Shown here in pieces: positions 1 through 5,774 of a DNA stretch of 6,185 bases. The notes beneath the pieces are model-generated. The model worked only from the letters and a program-made list of their open reading frames with translations, was not told the origin of the DNA and did not search any database. The stretch is from JACCXJ01 sp052387115 (lineage in GTDB: Bacteria; Pseudomonadota; Gammaproteobacteria; JACCXJ01). Position numbers and translations under genes: made by a program. The stretch spans positions 1 to 6,185 of the forward strand of contig JBQTJM010000322.1 of NCBI GenBank assembly GCA_052387115.1. The letters are read 5' to 3'. Position 1 is the first letter of the stretch, and every line of letters starts with the position of its first letter.

Positions 1-196
1 GTTGGATACGCCCGCTGCAGGAGTGGTGCTTGGAAACGCGGGAGTGAACGTCTTCCGGGCCCCAACTAATCTCGTCGCTATGGAGCCGGGTATCGTCTCA
101 AACACGGGTGGCAGCCAGGCGCACCTGAACATGGAGCCGTTCCTGACCCTCAACTTTTCCATCGCCCTTCAGGGCATCTTCCCGTCACCGAATTAG
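1..196 (+). CDS. Phage tail collar (MdpB-like) protein 1, C-terminal part
   Basis: This is the last 64 or so codons of a tail-collar-domain protein; its N-terminus lies before the window. The visible part ends with the family's C-terminal signature, a GGSQAHLN block followed by EPFLTLNFSIALQGIFP. The same block closes the next two genes (GGSQPHTNFQPYL and GGSQPHNNLQPYL, each ending IFPP or VFPP), so the three are paralogues. The family (Pfam Tail Collar, often annotated as microcystin-dependent protein) is related to phage short tail fibres. Its cellular role in bacteria without a full prophage is poorly known. The TTG at position 2 is in frame but should not be taken as the start, because the missing N-terminal collar domain must lie upstream. 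The stop codon is followed without a gap by the ribosome binding site of the next gene, which indicates an operon. Confidence 0.88.
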   Translation, partial: LDTPAAGVVLGNAGVNVFRAPTNLVAMEPGIVSNTGGSQAHLNMEPFLTLNFSIALQGIFPSPN

Positions 197-205
197 GAGA
201 ACGCG

Positions 206-706
206 ATGGCACAACCTTACGTCGGCGAAATCCGCATGTTCGCGGGGAACTTTGCTCCCGCAGGGTGGATGTTCTGCGAAGGGCAGTTGATACCCATCAG
301 CGAAAACGACGTACTCTTCCAATTAATCGGCACGACCTATGGTGGCGACGGGGAGAGCACCTTCGCGCTTCCGGACCTGCGAGGCCGACTGCCTCTACAC
401 ATGGGCAACGGTTTCACCCAGGGTGAGCAAGGTGGTGCGGAAGAGATCACGTTGACGGTGAACCAGATCCCGACGCATAGCCACCCCTCGTTGGGATCGG
501 CCGATCCTGCGGGCTCCCGAGCACCACTCGACAGCGTTCTGGGGCGAGCGGCGGCAGATGCCTACGCGAGCGAGTTTACACCGCAGGTGCTCTCGCCCCA
601 GTGCATGTCACCGATCGGTGGAAGCCAACCGCACACCAACTTCCAGCCTTACCTGTGTATCAGCTTCATCATTTCCCTGTCCGGGATTTTCCCGCCACCC
701 AGCTAG
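206..706 (+). CDS. Phage tail collar (MdpB-like) protein 2
   Basis: A complete 166-residue tail-collar protein, close to the usual length of about 165-185 for this family. Residues 1-60 form the collar core: start MAQPYVGEIRMFAGNFAP, then W21, C24-E-G-Q, IGTTYGGDG at 41-49 and FALPDLRGR at 53-61. An IPTHSHP motif (HSH at 91-93) resembles the HxH metal-binding motif of T4 short tail fibre gp12; metal binding here is inference. A variable, Ala/Ser-rich middle (about 95-135) precedes the conserved GGSQPH...QPYL C-terminus at 138-150. The ATG is supported by AGGAGA at 195-200, which overlaps the stop of the upstream paralogue, so translational coupling is likely. No signal peptide or membrane segment is seen. 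It probably assembles as a fibre-like trimer, by analogy with phage proteins. The exact role is unknown. Confidence 0.9.
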   Translation: MAQPYVGEIRMFAGNFAPAGWMFCEGQLIPISENDVLFQLIGTTYGGDGESTFALPDLRGRLPLHMGNGFTQGEQGGAEEITLTVNQIPTHSHPSLGSADPAGSRAPLDSVLGRAAADAYASEFTPQVLSPQCMSPIGGSQPHTNFQPYLCISFIISLSGIFPPPS

Positions 707-715
707 GAGGAAGAG

Positions 716-1228
716 ATGGCCGATCCTTTTGTCGCAGAAATTCGAATCTTTCCCTTCAACTTCGCTCCCAGGGGCTGGGCCTGGTGCGATGGTCAGTTGA
801 TGCCACTAAGCCAGAACACAGCGCTTTTCTCCCTGTTGGGAACAACGTATGGTGGAAACGGAAAGAGCAACTTCGCGCTGCCTGACTTGCAGGGCCGCGC
901 ACCTATGCACCCTGGTCAGGGGCCTGGGCTATCACTGCATGACCTCGGGGAAACCGGTGGCAGCGAGACCGTCACCTTGCTCCAGAGCGAGATCCCATCG
1001 CATAGCCATACGGTGAGCATGTCGTTGCGGCCGGCAGACAATCTGAACCCCGCCGGCCTCGCTCTCGGAACCGGCAACGCGATCTATACCAATCCGGCGA
1101 ACCTGGTAAGCAAGGCGCCGGAGGCCCTCGCGCCCGCCGGCGGCAGCCAGCCCCACAACAACCTCCAACCCTACCTGACCTTCTACTTCTGCATCGCGCT
1201 CCAAGGGGTCTTCCCGCCGAGAGCGTAG
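716..1228 (+). CDS. Phage tail collar (MdpB-like) protein 3
   Basis: A complete 170-residue paralogue of the gene before it. The collar core is very clear: MADPFVAEIRIFPFNFAP, G20-W21, C24-D-G-Q, LGTTYGGNG at 41-49 and FALPDLQGR at 53-61. IPSHSHT (HSH at 96-98) matches the HSH of its neighbour and the HxH metal motif of T4 gp12-type fibres (established for the phage protein, inferred here). The C-terminus has GGSQPHNNLQPYL at 142-154 and ends in QGVFPPRA. The start is fixed by AGGAGG at 705-710, five bases before the ATG and overlapping the TAG of the previous gene. It appears to be the last intact gene of the collar operon; the following 246 bases have no gene and contain inverted repeats. 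The specific function is unknown. Confidence 0.91.
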   Translation: MADPFVAEIRIFPFNFAPRGWAWCDGQLMPLSQNTALFSLLGTTYGGNGKSNFALPDLQGRAPMHPGQGPGLSLHDLGETGGSETVTLLQSEIPSHSHTVSMSLRPADNLNPAGLALGTGNAIYTNPANLVSKAPEALAPAGGSQPHNNLQPYLTFYFCIALQGVFPPRA

Positions 1229-1474
1229 GACAGCGCTCGGGAACCCATCCTGACTACTACTCGATACCTGCCGTTTCTCTAACACGGTAAGGGTTCCGCA
1301 TCCCCCCCTCTGGCCTCGGGGATGGGCTGGATCGTACCATCCGCGGTCGATGCGCGGAGTACGTATGCCAACCGCGACACAGACAACCTCGCCCCAGGTT
1401 CACGCCATTCAACCGAGTGGTCCCAACCACATCGTGCTAGACTTCGAGCAGTTCGCTTTGTAGGACACGTCGGC
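1229..1474. other. Intergenic region with nested inverted repeats
   Basis: No gene is supported here. Two dyads follow the collar operon. GGAACCC at 1240-1246 pairs with GGGTTCC at 1291-1297 and encloses a weaker CCGT/ACGG pair (1271-1274 with 1284-1287). CATCCCC at 1299-1305 pairs with GGGGATG at 1318-1324 over a 12-base loop. Neither is followed by a T tract, so a classical intrinsic terminator is not shown. A further small hairpin, GTGGT-CCCA-ACCAC, lies at 1417-1430 shortly before the Uma2 gene. An operon end or a structured leader for the next gene is possible, but this is inference. Confidence 0.4.
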
Positions 1475-2053
1475 ATGTCCAGCCCCGCCCTCGATCTGTA
1501 CCAGAGACACCGCCTGACGGTGCATGATTTTCACCGCATGGGCGAGGCCGGCATCCTCCCGGTCGAGGGCCGGTTGGAGCTGATCGAGGGGGAGATCATC
1601 GCCATGGCACCGATCGGGAGCCGGCACGCAGCCATCGTCAAGCAGCTCAACACCTTGTTCGTCCGCGCCGCCGGGGCGCGTTTCATCGTGTCGGTCCAAG
1701 ACCCCATCATCCTCGGGGAGCACTCCGAGCCCGAGCCGGATCTGGCGCTCATCCAACCGCGGGACGATTTCTACGCGCTGGCCCTGCCGCGCGCGGACGA
1801 GGTGCTCCTGATCGTCGAGGTCGCGGACACCACCCTGCGCTACGACCGCGAGATCAAGATCCCGCTCTACGCCCGCCACGGCATCCCCGAGGTGTGGCTC
1901 ATCGACGTGGACGGCCGGACGCTTACGGTATTCGAGACACCGGCGGACGGGCGGTATCGCAACGAGCGCCGCGTGCGGCCCTCGGGCGCGCTTGCGCCCA
2001 AGGCGCTGCCGGGGGTCGAGGTGGATCTGTCACGACTCTTCGGAACGGCTTGA
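1475..2053 (+). CDS. Uma2-family PD-(D/E)XK endonuclease-like protein 1
   Basis: A 192-residue Uma2 (DUF820) protein, the normal length for the family. The N-terminal part reads LTVHDFHRMGEAGIL then RLELIEGEIIAMAPIG (33-48), the usual opening. The nuclease core has the SEPEPDL motif with D89, the LLIVEVAD strand with E115, and D124-R-E-I-K128 followed by IPLYARHGIPEVWLIDVDG. D89, E115 and K128 match the expected PD...ExK triad, so the fold and likely active site look intact. Uma2 proteins are predicted endonucleases, abundant in cyanobacteria and scattered elsewhere; their biological substrate is mostly unknown. The frame stays open upstream to 1322, but the ATG at 1475 has AGGA at 1462-1465 and matches the usual family start. 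By eye the gene is more GC-rich than the collar genes, which suggests a different origin. Its stop runs straight into the SD of the dead collar stub. Confidence 0.88.
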   Translation: MSSPALDLYQRHRLTVHDFHRMGEAGILPVEGRLELIEGEIIAMAPIGSRHAAIVKQLNTLFVRAAGARFIVSVQDPIILGEHSEPEPDLALIQPRDDFYALALPRADEVLLIVEVADTTLRYDREIKIPLYARHGIPEVWLIDVDGRTLTVFETPADGRYRNERRVRPSGALAPKALPGVEVDLSRLFGTA

Positions 2054-2060
2054 GAGGAGG
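2054..2060 (+). promoter_or_regulatory. Intact Shine-Dalgarno of the dead collar gene
   Basis: GAGGAGG-type sequence (AGGAGG at 2055-2060) begins directly after the Uma2-1 stop and sits six bases before the ATG at 2067. The same arrangement precedes the intact collar genes. It shows that the stub at 2067 was once a translated gene and may still direct synthesis of a 20-residue peptide. Confidence 0.6.
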
Positions 2061-2066
2061 ACTGGA

Positions 2067-2147
2067 ATGGCCGAACCGTTCTTGAGTGAAATTCGACTCA
2101 TGCGTTTCCTATATGCCCCCAAGGGCTGAGCACTCTGCAACGGCCAA
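2067..2147 (+). pseudogene. Truncated fourth tail-collar gene, Trp codon changed to stop
   Basis: Translation from the ATG gives MAEPFLSEIRLMRFLYAPKG, then TGA (2127-2129), then ALCNGQ. This aligns residue for residue with the start of the two intact paralogues (MADPFVAEIRIFPFNFAPRG-W-AWCDGQ and its neighbour). The stop replaces the conserved Trp at residue 21, a TGG to TGA change. After CNGQ, at about 2147, collar homology ends completely: the expected LxP...LGTTYGG and PDLRGR blocks are absent, and the next gene's ATG follows within ten bases. So this is a 5' fragment of about 27 codons with both a nonsense mutation and a lost 3' part. It could still make a 20-residue peptide, but no role for one is suggested. 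Confidence 0.85.
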
Positions 2148-2154
2148 CACACCC

Positions 2155-2763
2155 ATGTCCGCCAACGTCATCATCGCGGCGCGAGCCCAACCGCTCGTGG
2201 TGAATTTCGGACCATTCGTCAAGACGATGAATGACGAGGACTTCACCAAGCTTTGTCAGTTGAATAGCGATCTGCGCATTGAGCGCACCCACGACGGAGA
2301 CCTGATCATCATGCCGCCCACAGGAGGAGAGACGGGCCGCCGTGGTTTCAACCTGACGGCGGTGTTTGGAGAATGGGCGGAACGCGACGGCACCGGTATA
2401 GGCTTCGACTCATCCACGGGTTTCACGCTGCCGAACGGGGCGAAGCGCTCTCCCGATCTCGCTTGGGTGAGGCGTTCCCGCTGGGAACGGTTGAGCACGG
2501 CGGAACGGGAAGGTTTCCCGCCTCTATGTCCCGATTTTGTCGCGGAGCTGCGCTCACCCTCGGATGACTTGAGCGCTTTGCAGGCCAAACTCGAGGAGTA
2601 TATGGCCAATGGCGCACAGTTGGGATGGCTCATCGATCCGGGCGACAGAAGGGTGTACGTCTATCGCCCCAACACCCAAATGGAATGCCTGGACCATCCC
2701 ACCACGCTTTCGGGAGGACCCGTCCTACGAGGGTTCATTCTGGATCCGAAACGCCTCTGGTAG
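2155..2763 (+). CDS. Uma2-family PD-(D/E)XK endonuclease-like protein 2
   Basis: A 202-residue Uma2 protein of a clearly different subfamily from the one upstream. It has the typical string MNDEDFTKLCQLNSDLRIER (25-44), then DLIIMPPTGGETGRR (49-63) and FDSSTGFTLPNGAKRSPDLAWV (84-105). D101 (SPDL), E131 (FVAELRSPSD) and K145 (LQAKLEEYMANGAQLGWLIDP) match the expected active-site residues, so it looks intact. The cellular role is unknown; nuclease activity is predicted from the fold. The start is uncertain. The frame is open back to 2086 through the collar stub, but ATG 2155 gives the expected family N-terminus (LVVNFGPFVKTMNDEDF) although it lacks a good ribosome binding site. ATG 2227 is an alternative. 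The poor start and its position right at the break of the collar gene suggest that it landed there by recombination. A REP-like hairpin follows the stop. Confidence 0.87.
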   Translation: MSANVIIAARAQPLVVNFGPFVKTMNDEDFTKLCQLNSDLRIERTHDGDLIIMPPTGGETGRRGFNLTAVFGEWAERDGTGIGFDSSTGFTLPNGAKRSPDLAWVRRSRWERLSTAEREGFPPLCPDFVAELRSPSDDLSALQAKLEEYMANGAQLGWLIDPGDRRVYVYRPNTQMECLDHPTTLSGGPVLRGFILDPKRLW

Positions 2764-3108
2764 CAAGCGGAGTGCGCACGCAGATGTTTCCGCTCGCGCC
2801 CGCACGTTCGCGCCGAGGTGCTATTTATCCATCCGGGCGGCAGTCCCCCTCCCATCGGAAGGGGGTTGGGGGGTGGAATAACGGGACACCGCCTAATTCT
2901 ACTTTGTCACTCCGGCGATGGGTTTAATAGAGCTGCGTTCTGTTTCCGATAGGCGGATTCACGCGCGCTCTGGTCCGATGGTCGATACGTCCTTCGTGGT
3001 CCGACGCGTCAACGAAACCTGCGCCGCCACGGTTCCGCCGAAGCGGATTTCCGCGATGCCTTCGAATTGATGGGTCACCCAGAGGAACTCCCCGGGCTGC
3101 TACGATCC
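2764..3108. other. Region without a recognised gene between Uma2-2 and the ParDE remnant
   Basis: Apart from the REP-like element, no gene is recognised here. Short open stretches exist on both strands. One on the + strand at 2918-3070 would encode 50 residues but has no clear ribosome binding site. Another + frame, open from about 2951, would read SAEADFRDAFELMGHPEELP and then run past the antitoxin start. The opposite strand has about 46 codons including EFLWVTHQFEGIAEIRFGG between stops. None matches a family I recognise. With pseudogenes on both sides, the region may hold further gene debris. Confidence 0.4.
2843..2880 (+). repeat. REP-like G/C hairpin element A
   Basis: CCCCCT at 2845-2850 pairs with AGGGGG at 2860-2865, followed by a G-rich tail GTTGGGGGGTGGA. 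The layout of a C-rich arm, short loop, G-rich arm and G-rich tail is the same as in the elements at 3989 and 5814. It begins about 80 bases after the Uma2-2 stop, in the same orientation to the upstream gene as the other two. REP elements commonly protect mRNA 3' ends or stop transcription; that role is inferred here. Confidence 0.65.
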
Positions 3109-3137
3109 TTGACAATGTCTGTAGTGCAGCGTACGTT
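3109..3137 (+). promoter_or_regulatory. Predicted sigma-70 promoter of the ParDE remnant
   Basis: A perfect -35 TTGACA at 3109-3114 is followed, after 17 bases, by TACGTT at 3132-3137 as a weak -10 (the first, second and last positions match TATAAT). This lies 20 bases before the antitoxin ATG. An 8-base palindrome, ATACGTAT at 3152-3159, overlaps the start codon and could have been part of an autoregulatory operator, as is usual for ParD-type antitoxins. That last point is inference. Confidence 0.5.
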
Positions 3138-3143
3138 CCGCCC

Positions 3144-3152
3144 AGGAGGTGA
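3144..3152 (+). promoter_or_regulatory. Perfect Shine-Dalgarno of the antitoxin remnant
   Basis: AGGAGGTGA is a full complement of the 16S rRNA 3' end and sits five bases before the ATG at 3158. It fixes the start of the broken antitoxin and shows that expression signals survived while the reading frame was lost. Confidence 0.8.
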
Positions 3153-3157
3153 TACGT

Positions 3158-3395
3158 ATGCAGATATCCTTAACCCCAGAGCTTGAGGAACTGGTAAACG
3201 AGAAGGTCGCATCCGGCTTGTCGATGATGCAAGCGAGGTGGTCCGGGACGCGTTGCGCCTGATGGATAGACAGGACGCGGTTTACAAACACAAGAACGCT
3301 TGCGCGAGCTGCTGATCCAAGGTGAGCAATCCGGAGACTTCACCGGTCCCATGGAGGACTTACTCCATGAAGTCGAGCGCGAGCTCCAAACCTAG
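3158..3395 (+). pseudogene. parD: ParD-family antitoxin with two -1 frameshifts
   Basis: Read with two missing bases restored, this gives a normal ParD antitoxin of 79 residues, the usual size. It opens MQISLTPELEELVNEKVASG (an N-terminal ribbon-helix-helix DNA-binding domain), continues DDASEVVRDALRLMDRQDA and ends in the acidic toxin-binding tail GPMEDLLHEVERELQT with a TAG at 3393-3395. The first lost base is between 3221 and 3222 (a TAC Tyr codon before DDAS would restore the frame). The second is between 3299 and 3300 (restoring NALRELL). As written, translation stops after 34 codons at 3260-3262. Family members normally neutralise ParE, a gyrase inhibitor, and repress their own operon. 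Two independent single-base losses could be assembly errors, but the truncated toxin next door makes real decay more likely. Confidence 0.85.
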
Positions 3396-3404
3396 CGGGC
3401 CGCG

Positions 3405-3494
3405 ATGCCTGCTTACCTAGTAAGCCGCTTGGCGGCCAACGATCTGCGGGGCATCAACCGCTATACGGCACAGCGGTCATGGCGGCCTGCGTAA
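3405..3494 (+). pseudogene. parE: ParE-family toxin, only the N-terminal 24 or so residues left
   Basis: The ATG lies nine bases after the antitoxin stop, the standard parDE layout. It encodes MPAYLVSRLAANDLRGINRY and then TAQR, which matches the first helix of ParE toxins (pattern MPxYxLSxxAxxDLxxIxRYTxxR). After about residue 24 the match ends. The frame continues only SWRPA before TAA at 3492-3494, inside the start of the GNAT gene. ParE is normally about 95-100 residues, so roughly three quarters, including the gyrase-inhibiting part, is gone. The toxin cannot be functional. Its loss would remove selection for the antitoxin and explains why that gene also carries frameshifts. Confidence 0.82.
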
Positions 3495-3955
3495 CCGTCC
3501 GCCCCATCCAGCCAGACGATCTGGCGTTTCTATTCGAGGTCTACGCCGGCGCGCGTTTGGAAGAGCTGGCCGTGACGGGCTGGAGCCCCGCGGAGATCGA
3601 GGTGTTCCTGCACATGCAGTTTTCCGCCCAGCACGCGTATTATCGAGACCATTATCCAGACGCAGAGCTCCAAATCATCCTGGCATCCGATCGGCCGGCC
3701 GGTCGCCTATATGTCAACCATGGCGGGGAGGAGATCCGCCTCATGGACCTCGCCCTCCTGCCGGCCTACCGCGGCCAGGGGATCGGCTCATCGCTCCTCA
3801 ATGCGCTCTTGGCCAAAGGGCAACGGGCCGGAAAGCCCGTCACCATCCATGTCGAGAAGCTGAACCGCGCCCTCCGTCTCTATGAGCGACTGGGCTTCGA
3901 GAGGATCGCCGATCGCGGCGTGTATTGGTTCCTGGAATGGCGTCCCGTTGCTTGA
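3479..3955 (+). CDS. GNAT-family N-acetyltransferase
   Basis: A 158-residue protein with one complete GNAT domain, a normal length. It starts VTVRPIQPDDLAFLFEVYAG (5-24), has the beta-4 strand and acetyl-CoA loop LMDLALLPAYRGQGIGSSLL (R98-G-Q-G101-I-G103, the Q/RxxGxG/A motif), and ends with motif B NRALRLYERLGFERI (129-143). It should transfer an acetyl group from acetyl-CoA to an amine; the substrate cannot be read from the sequence. The ATG at 3479 gives the expected family start, but no Shine-Dalgarno precedes it: the upstream bases are the coding remains of ParE. The native leader was probably lost in the deletion that joined the two. I recall such GNAT genes near MdpB-type collar genes in other bacteria, which hints that it once followed the collar array. 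That link is inference. Confidence 0.87.
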   Translation: MAACVTVRPIQPDDLAFLFEVYAGARLEELAVTGWSPAEIEVFLHMQFSAQHAYYRDHYPDAELQIILASDRPAGRLYVNHGGEEIRLMDLALLPAYRGQGIGSSLLNALLAKGQRAGKPVTIHVEKLNRALRLYERLGFERIADRGVYWFLEWRPVA

Positions 3956-4379
3956 GTCGTGCATACACAGGCCACGTGCGTGAATCGCTTCCCCCTCTCC
4001 CTCCGGGAGTGTAGGGTGAGGGAATCAAGAAAGCGCGATTCGTCACCGTGCGTCGTATGAACCGTGACTGAGCCGGAGGACGCTCGGCCCGACATCGCAC
4101 CACAGGCGACCAGATCCCGCTTTTCCCTCACTATCTTGGTGCGAAACGCACCGCCCTGCAGTAAGGCGTAAGGCGCCTGCCCCACATGCGTTGCTGATAA
4201 TATCAACGAGATATGCTCGTGGTCCCGCTATTGCACTGCGCGAGAAACGCACTGCAAAGCAGGGCGTTGCGCTTCGCCCACGGCGGGCATGGCGCAAGCC
4301 GCAAAGGCGCGGTCAGATTCCGTGGCGAAGATGCCCTTCCAACCGGCTGTTCCGGGTTCCGTTGCAAGACAGGAAGGTT
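3956..4379. other. Intergenic region before the porin gene
   Basis: No gene is supported. Beyond the REP-like element it contains a sharp hairpin GGTGCG-AAA-CGCACC at 4138-4152 and a small AT-rich island at 4191-4206 holding the near-palindrome TGATAATATCA. GATAAT (4196-4201) resembles a -10 box, but no matching -35 is seen at the right distance, so a promoter is only possible. A loose direct repeat of GAAACGCAC occurs at 4143-4151 and again near 4242. The porin reading frame is open back to 4191, but this part has no signal-peptide or domain character and is likely untranslated leader. Confidence 0.4.
3989..4024 (+). repeat. REP-like hairpin element B after the GNAT gene
   Basis: CTCCC at 3997-4001 pairs with GGGAG at 4005-4009 over a three-base loop. 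A C-rich run lies before it and GTAGGGTGAGGGAA after it. The form CCCTCTCCCTCCGGGAG...AGGGTGAGGG is a very common REP-like unit in proteobacterial intergenic DNA. It starts about 33 bases after the GNAT stop, in the same orientation as the other elements. Confidence 0.75.
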
Positions 4380-5774
4380 ATGACGCGCTTCGGCTTATTG
4401 CAGGGGTATCGCCCCCCTTTATCGATCACCCTGTTGATCATCATGGGCTTCGCCGCCATGGGGGATCGGGCTCACGCGGAACAAAGCATCGTGGATGCCT
4501 TGACGGGGGGCAAGGTCGATCTGTACTTACGCTATCGTTTCGAGTTCGTCGATGACGATCAACCACGAGTGATCGCCGGGAATCCAGCCACGCTCAATGG
4601 CCCCCTCGATGCGGGTTTTGCCTCGACGCTGCGCACCGCGCTCGGATATTCCACGGGACTCTTCTACGACTTCGGGGCCTACGTGCAGCTCGAAGACGTG
4701 CGCGTCGTGGGGAACGACACCTACAACGACGGCGGCTCGAACGGCGTGGTCGACAAGGCCGTGGTCGTGGACCCGGAAGGGACCGAGATCAACCAGGCCA
4801 ACCTGCGCTATCGCGGCATCCCCAAGACTACCTTGAAGCTCGGCCGCCAGGAGATCGAGCATCGCCAGGCACCCCTGCACCGCTGGATCGGAAATATACT
4901 CTGGCGGCAGAACTGGCAGAGCTTCGACGCCTTCCGGGTGACGAGCGATTACGTTCCCGCCACGGTCTTGGACTATTCCTATGCGTGGAACACCAACCGC
5001 ATCTTCGGGGAGGACAACCCGTTGCCGGATCGCAGCGACTTCCGTATGGACAGTCACTTCCTGCGTGCCCTGTACTCCGGATTTCCGCTCGGAAAGATCG
5101 AGCCGTATGCCTATCTCCTCGACTTCGAGAGTACTACCTCCGCGGGATTGTCCACGCAGACCTATGGCCTGCGCTTCGAGGGGGCTTATGACATCATCAC
5201 CTATCCGGTGAAGATCCTTTATACGGCGGAATACGCCAATCAATCCGACTATGGCGACAACCCCGCGGATATCAACGTCAATTATTTCCTGGGCGAGGCC
5301 GGTTTCACCTACAGTTTCGTCGATCTCCCCATCGAGCTCGTCACGGTCAAGGGCAGCTTCGAGGTGTTGGAGGGCGATGGGTCGGAGGACGTGACCGGGT
5401 GCTGCAACGGTCGGGTGGCGAGGGCGCTGCAAACGCCGCTCGGAACGAATCACGCCTTCCAGGGCTGGGCGGACCGGTTCTTGGTAACGCCCGCCGACGG
5501 CGTCGAGGACGCGTACGTCACCCTCCACCTGCGGATCTATGGCGCCAACTTCATGGCCATGTGGCATAGCCTCATGGCGAACAACGCGGATTACGACTAC
5601 GGCACGGAGTGGGACCTGCTGCTCGAGAGACCGATCGGCAACCATTTCCTGGTCGGCGTCAAGTATGCCTATTACGATGCCAGCGGCGATGCCCTGAACC
5701 GCGCCCGTAACAGCATCTCGGGACAGGCCTTCGACCTCGAAAAGGCCTGGGCGTATGTTCAATTTAAGTTCTAG
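4380..5774 (+). CDS. Alginate-export-family outer-membrane porin
   Basis: A 464-residue outer-membrane beta-barrel protein of the Alginate_exp family. Residues 1-33 are a Sec signal peptide: R3, hydrophobic core LSITLLIIMGFAAMG (14-28) and an AHA cleavage site before E34. The mature part alternates aromatic strands with Asp/Asn-rich turns, for example VDLYLRYRFEFVDDD (46-60), LKLGRQEIEHRQAP (152-165) and NWQSFDAFRV. It carries the family string TPLGTNHAFQGWADRFLVTP followed by DGVEDAYVTLHLRIYG. It ends in Phe (AWAYVQFKF), the signal for BAM-dependent insertion. The family includes AlgE, but members like this occur in bacteria that do not make alginate, so the transported solute is unknown. 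The start is chosen from AGGAAGG (4371-4377) and the signal peptide. Adjacent cysteines (C341-C342) are unusual for a porin. The next gene is a response regulator, so the two may share a physiological context. Confidence 0.87.
   Translation: MTRFGLLQGYRPPLSITLLIIMGFAAMGDRAHAEQSIVDALTGGKVDLYLRYRFEFVDDDQPRVIAGNPATLNGPLDAGFASTLRTALGYSTGLFYDFGAYVQLEDVRVVGNDTYNDGGSNGVVDKAVVVDPEGTEINQANLRYRGIPKTTLKLGRQEIEHRQAPLHRWIGNILWRQNWQSFDAFRVTSDYVPATVLDYSYAWNTNRIFGEDNPLPDRSDFRMDSHFLRALYSGFPLGKIEPYAYLLDFESTTSAGLSTQTYGLRFEGAYDIITYPVKILYTAEYANQSDYGDNPADINVNYFLGEAGFTYSFVDLPIELVTVKGSFEVLEGDGSEDVTGCCNGRVARALQTPLGTNHAFQGWADRFLVTPADGVEDAYVTLHLRIYGANFMAMWHSLMANNADYDYGTEWDLLLERPIGNHFLVGVKYAYYDASGDALNRARNSISGQAFDLEKAWAYVQFKF

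Noticed and set aside
1409..1879. Reverse-strand open frame opposite Uma2-1
   Set aside because: It is antisense to a gene with a complete Uma2 active site; the composition is shadow-like and no motif is seen.
3840..4297. Several overlapping reverse-strand open frames between the GNAT and porin genes
   Set aside because: They overlap each other, include the REP-like hairpin, and show no recognisable domain or ribosome binding site.
4191..4379. N-terminal extension of the porin from an upstream TTG
   Set aside because: The extension is Arg/Ala-rich, lacks an SD and would bury the signal peptide in the interior of the protein; ATG 4380 has both an SD and a signal peptide right after it.
4527..5762. 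Long 411-codon reverse-strand open frame
   Set aside because: It lies antisense to the whole porin gene, has Val/Arg/Glu-rich monotony typical of the mirror frame of GC-rich DNA, and shows no domain. The + strand protein has a signal peptide, family motifs and an SD.
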